Part shown: piece after piece, positions 61,807-64,000 of the stretch
How the letters are laid out: each line of letters starts with the position of its first letter
Position numbering within the stretch: the first letter of the stretch is position 1
Assembly: GCF_003014615.1 (NCBI RefSeq)
Contig: NZ_PYGI01000014.1
Coordinates: 1 to 64,000 of the forward strand
Direction: 5' to 3'
Source: Marinobacterium halophilum
GTDB lineage: Bacteria; Pseudomonadota; Gammaproteobacteria; Pseudomonadales; Balneatricaceae
Length of the DNA stretch: 64,000 nucleotides
Position numbers and translations under genes: made by a program
Notes under the pieces: generated by a model
What the model was told of the DNA's origin: nothing
Seen by the model: the letters and a program-made list of their open reading frames with translations, nothing else
The model's database searches: none

Positions 61807-62466
61807 TCAGCTATTTGCTTTCAGCATGGCATTTTCCTTACTCAGCTGGTCATTCTGACGCCTGATACGCTCAAGTTCTTCTTCCTGGATGCGGGCGTTC
61901 ACGCGAAGCTCTATCAGGGCTTCATCATGCAAGCCTTGATGACTACCAAGTCGTTGCAGCTGCTTCACTTCATGCAGCGCTTGATCTTTCGCCATGGTCA
62001 GACGTATTTGTGCCTCTTCCAAATCGAGAATGCGCCGTTCCAGAGAATGTTTTTCGTCAGCCAGCCGTTCGCAACGTTCAAGCAAGCGTGCATTTTGTTT
62101 CTGTGCCTCCTGGAGCGCGGCTTCCCCGCCGGAGCGTCGGGCCTCGACTGATTCACGCAGCTGCTTCTGTTGCTGTTCGATTTCGCTGCGCTGCTGGTTG
62201 AAGCGATGTTCCGCATACGCAAGCGCCCGATTCCAGGCCTGGTTGGCCAGTTGAATGACAGGCTCCGGTAGCTCCGGGTGCTCATTACGTCTCTGTACAC
62301 GCTCGGCCAGAGTATGCCACCAATCGTTAAGTGCGCGATTGATAGTCGTCAAGCTGCCGCTGCCGAGTCGTTCACGAACATTTTGTTGCGTAGGTCGAAT
62401 ACCCTCTTCGAGCAGCCGATCTGCAATTTCGATCGCACGGTCATGCGTGTCATTTTTCTTGGGCAT
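61807..62466 (-). CDS. KfrA-like N-terminal DNA-binding coiled-coil protein
   Basis: The 219-residue protein matches the KfrA N-terminal domain (AIEIADRLLEEGIRPTQQNVRERLG, SLTTINRALNDWW). A long coiled coil follows (about residues 95-215, rich in Glu/Gln/Arg heptads). KfrA is known on plasmids, where it binds DNA and forms filamentous structures; chromosomal relatives have unclear roles. Start at 62466 is chosen because the KfrA homology begins there. Divergent from gapA. Confidence 0.82.
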   Translation of the reverse strand: MPKKNDTHDRAIEIADRLLEEGIRPTQQNVRERLGSGSLTTINRALNDWWHTLAERVQRRNEHPELPEPVIQLANQAWNRALAYAEHRFNQQRSEIEQQQKQLRESVEARRSGGEAALQEAQKQNARLLERCERLADEKHSLERRILDLEEAQIRLTMAKDQALHEVKQLQRLGSHQGLHDEALIELRVNARIQEEELERIRRQNDQLSKENAMLKANS

Positions 62467-62621
62467 ACGATACTCGGTATGTACTAAAGATATGTATTGA
62501 AAGTGTAGAGTATTATTTAACGCGCTATCTTGCTGAGGCGCAAGCTCAGTAAAAACAATGAGTTCCCTTAGCCCTGATTTCATCTACTATGGTAGCAACA
62601 CATGCAAAGGAGTGACTTCAA

Positions 62622-63626
62622 ATGCCAATCAGAATCGCAATAAACGGATATGGCCGTATTGGTCGAAATATCCTGCGCGCACTGTTTGAAAGTGGTCGTC
62701 AGGACGAATTTCATATCGTAGCTATCAACGATCTGGGCGATGCGTCAATCAGTGCTCATTTGACCGAATATGACTCGGTGCATGGCCGTTTCATGTGGCC
62801 TGTGAGCACAGCCAATCAGCATCTTGTTGTCGGTGAACACCATATACCGATGCTGTGTGAAGCTGACCCACACGCCCTGCCCTGGCGCGACTATGAAGTG
62901 GATGTTGTACTTGAGTGTACCGGGCGTTTTACCGGGCGCGAACAGGCCGCCATACACTTGCAGCAAGGCGCCCGAAAAGTACTGGTCTCTGCTCCGGCAA
63001 AGGGTGCGGACGCGACAGTTGTTTATGGGGTTAATCAGGGTGTTCTGAAGCCTCAAGACTGTATTGTTTCCAACGCATCCTGTACGACCAATTGCCTTGC
63101 GCCGATGGCTCAAGTACTCAACGATGGCCTGGGAATCAATCAGGGGCTGATGACAACCATTCACGCCTATACCAATGATCAGCACCTGACCGATGTGTAC
63201 CATACGGATCTTTACCGTGCGCGTGCAGCCGCGCTGTCCATGATTCCGACCAAGACCGGTGCAGCCAAGGCGGTGGGTCTTGTGTTGCCTGAGCTTGATG
63301 GGCGTTTGTCTGGCTTGGCTGTGCGGGTGCCGACAGCTAACGTGTCACTGGTAGATTTGACGTTCACGGCTTCTCGTGAAACTTCCGTTGATGAGGTCAA
63401 TGGCTTAATGCAGCGAGCTGCCGATGCTCATATGCGTAACATTATTGAATATAATGCGACCCCTCTGGTATCGATCGACTTCAATCACCATAGTGCTTCC
63501 TGTATTTTCGACAGTCTGCAAACTCAAGTCATGGGCAACATGGTAAAAGTATTTGCCTGGTATGATAACGAATGGGCCTTCTCTAATAGAATGCTCGACA
63601 CTGCAGCATGTATGGCCCGTCTTTAA
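62622..63626 (+). CDS. gapA: Glyceraldehyde-3-phosphate dehydrogenase (type I)
   Basis: The 334-residue enzyme has the NAD-binding start [10 protein letters not shown], the catalytic Cys154 in SNASCTTNC and the family end [16 protein letters not shown]. The blocks YSVHG-like YDSVHGRF and [25 protein letters not shown] are like Pseudomonas GapA, not Epd. The start follows AAAGGAG. No other glycolytic gene is adjacent. Confidence 0.95.
   Translation: MPIRIAINGYGRIGRNILRALFESGRQDEFHIVAINDLGDASISAHLTEYDSVHGRFMWPVSTANQHLVVGEHHIPMLCEADPHALPWRDYEVDVVLECTGRFTGREQAAIHLQQGARKVLVSAPAKGADATVVYGVNQGVLKPQDCIVSNASCTTNCLAPMAQVLNDGLGINQGLMTTIHAYTNDQHLTDVYHTDLYRARAAALSMIPTKTGAAKAVGLVLPELDGRLSGLAVRVPTANVSLVDLTFTASRETSVDEVNGLMQRAADAHMRNIIEYNATPLVSIDFNHHSASCIFDSLQTQVMGNMVKVFAWYDNEWAFSNRMLDTAACMARL
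62875..62882 (-). other. KOPS (reverse strand)
   Basis: CCCTGCCC on + (GGGCAGGG on -), right of dif and pointing back to it; inside gapA. Confidence 0.5.
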
Positions 63627-63730
63627 TGACTATGAGCGCGCATTGGTGATTGACATTTCCTCAATACAAAGAGAAAATGTGCGCTCAACGCATTGATTAA
63701 AAAGGCAGCTTGCTTTTTAACGGCGTATCC

Positions 63731-63738
63731 CCCTGCCC
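63731..63738 (-). other. KOPS (reverse strand)
   Basis: CCCTGCCC on +, right of dif, overlapping the first bases of tRNA-Leu. Confidence 0.5.
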
Positions 63739-63820
63739 GGATGGTGAAATTGGTAGACACAAGGGATTTAAAATCCCTCGGCCTTTGGCTGTACCGGTTC
63801 GAGTCCGGTTCCGGGCACCA
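63735..63820 (+). tRNA. tRNA-Leu (anticodon UAA)
   Basis: An 86-nt tRNA including an encoded CCA. Acceptor stem GCCCGGA pairs with TCCGGGC. Anticodon stem AGGGA / TCCCT holds loop TTTAAAA, with anticodon TAA. A long variable arm (class II) fits leucine. tRNA 3' ends are frequent integration sites, but no element is visible here. Confidence 0.95.
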
Positions 63821-63911
63821 GTTCTTTCTCTCGCCTCGTTAGCGCCCTTTGCAACATCGATGCAATTCTATTTACACTTTATAGGCAGTATTACTGCCAG
63901 GCCAGATCTCT

Positions 63912-64000
63912 ATGACTGATGCTTGTGATGTCTCTGCTTTTCTAATGAGCCTTGAGCTTGAGCAGTTGGATAGTATTAAGTTAAAACTTGAGCAAACGAT
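63912..64000 (+). CDS. Start of an unidentified gene, cut by window edge
   Basis: An ATG at 63912 is open to the window end for 29 codons (MTDACDVSAFLMSLELEQ...). No clear ribosome-binding site or family is visible. The right edge prevents a call. Confidence 0.35.
   Translation, partial: MTDACDVSAFLMSLELEQLDSIKLKLEQT

Noticed and set aside
63710-63919. 70-codon reading frame across the tRNA-Leu gene
   Set aside because: It runs through the tRNA and its encoded CCA, so it is not a protein-coding gene.

Overview
This window looks like the replication-terminus region of a marine-type gammaproteobacterium, in the Oceanospirillales/Pseudomonadales neighbourhood. That placement is an inference from gene order and protein resemblance; no rRNA is present. 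Supporting features are the long Pseudomonas-type isocitrate lyase, a monomeric isocitrate dehydrogenase, the order cspD-clpS-clpA-infA-bpt-aat-trxB-ftsK-lolA-rarA-crcB-serS (as remembered from pseudomonads), paired phasins, a UbiF-like hydroxylase and a Pseudomonas GapA-like dehydrogenase. Most of the sequence is core housekeeping DNA with tightly packed operons.

Layout. 1-0.5 kb: the 5' part of an IS30-family transposase, cut by the window edge. 0.7-8.3 kb: an accessory two-partner secretion locus (AraC-type regulator, outer-membrane transporter TpsB, and a 1550-residue secreted TpsA adhesin with GLUG and MBG/YDG-like repeats). 8.6-13.6 kb: a LysR regulator divergent from a YdiJ-type D-2-hydroxyacid dehydrogenase, followed by an RraA-family gene. 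13.6-19.5 kb: an HDOD signalling protein, a YlqF GTPase, a small basic protein, a BaiN-like flavoprotein, an enoyl-CoA hydratase and a secreted endonuclease I. 19.6-31.5 kb: aceA, roxA, trmJ, an alpha/beta hydrolase, purB, a sulfite dehydrogenase pair inserted between purB and hflD, then hflD-mnmA-nudJ, moaE and rluE. 31.5-45 kb: cold-shock protein, N-degron proteolysis, translation, thioredoxin reductase, FtsK, lipoprotein sorting, RarA, CrcB, SerS and UbiF. 45-50.3 kb: two phasins, an M16C protease and a DMT transporter. 50.3-58.1 kb: monomeric Icd, a diguanylate cyclase and MetH. 58.5-62.5 kb: a propionyl-CoA synthetase gene cut short at a dif site, then a response regulator, two unrecognised genes and a KfrA-like protein. 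62.6-64 kb: gapA and tRNA-Leu(UAA).

The most striking structure is at 60183-60210: a near-perfect XerCD dif site. Its central region and XerD arm equal E. coli dif. The stop codon of prpE shares its last base with the first base of dif, and the truncated enzyme lacks the C-terminal lid with the catalytic lysine. The FtsK-orienting octamer GGGNAGGG found by eye lies on the + strand at four places left of dif and on the - strand at two places right of it, the polarity expected of the chromosomal dimer-resolution site. The ftsK gene itself lies 20 kb away.

Other points of interest are four TGCA-N-TGCA motifs around the two phasin genes, including one exact CTGC-N3-GCAG match to the PhaR-type operator; an exact 272-bp duplication inside tpsA; a sulfite dehydrogenase pair interrupting a conserved gene order; perfect dyads upstream of aceA; and a symmetric T-N11-A box between the LysR gene and ydiJ.
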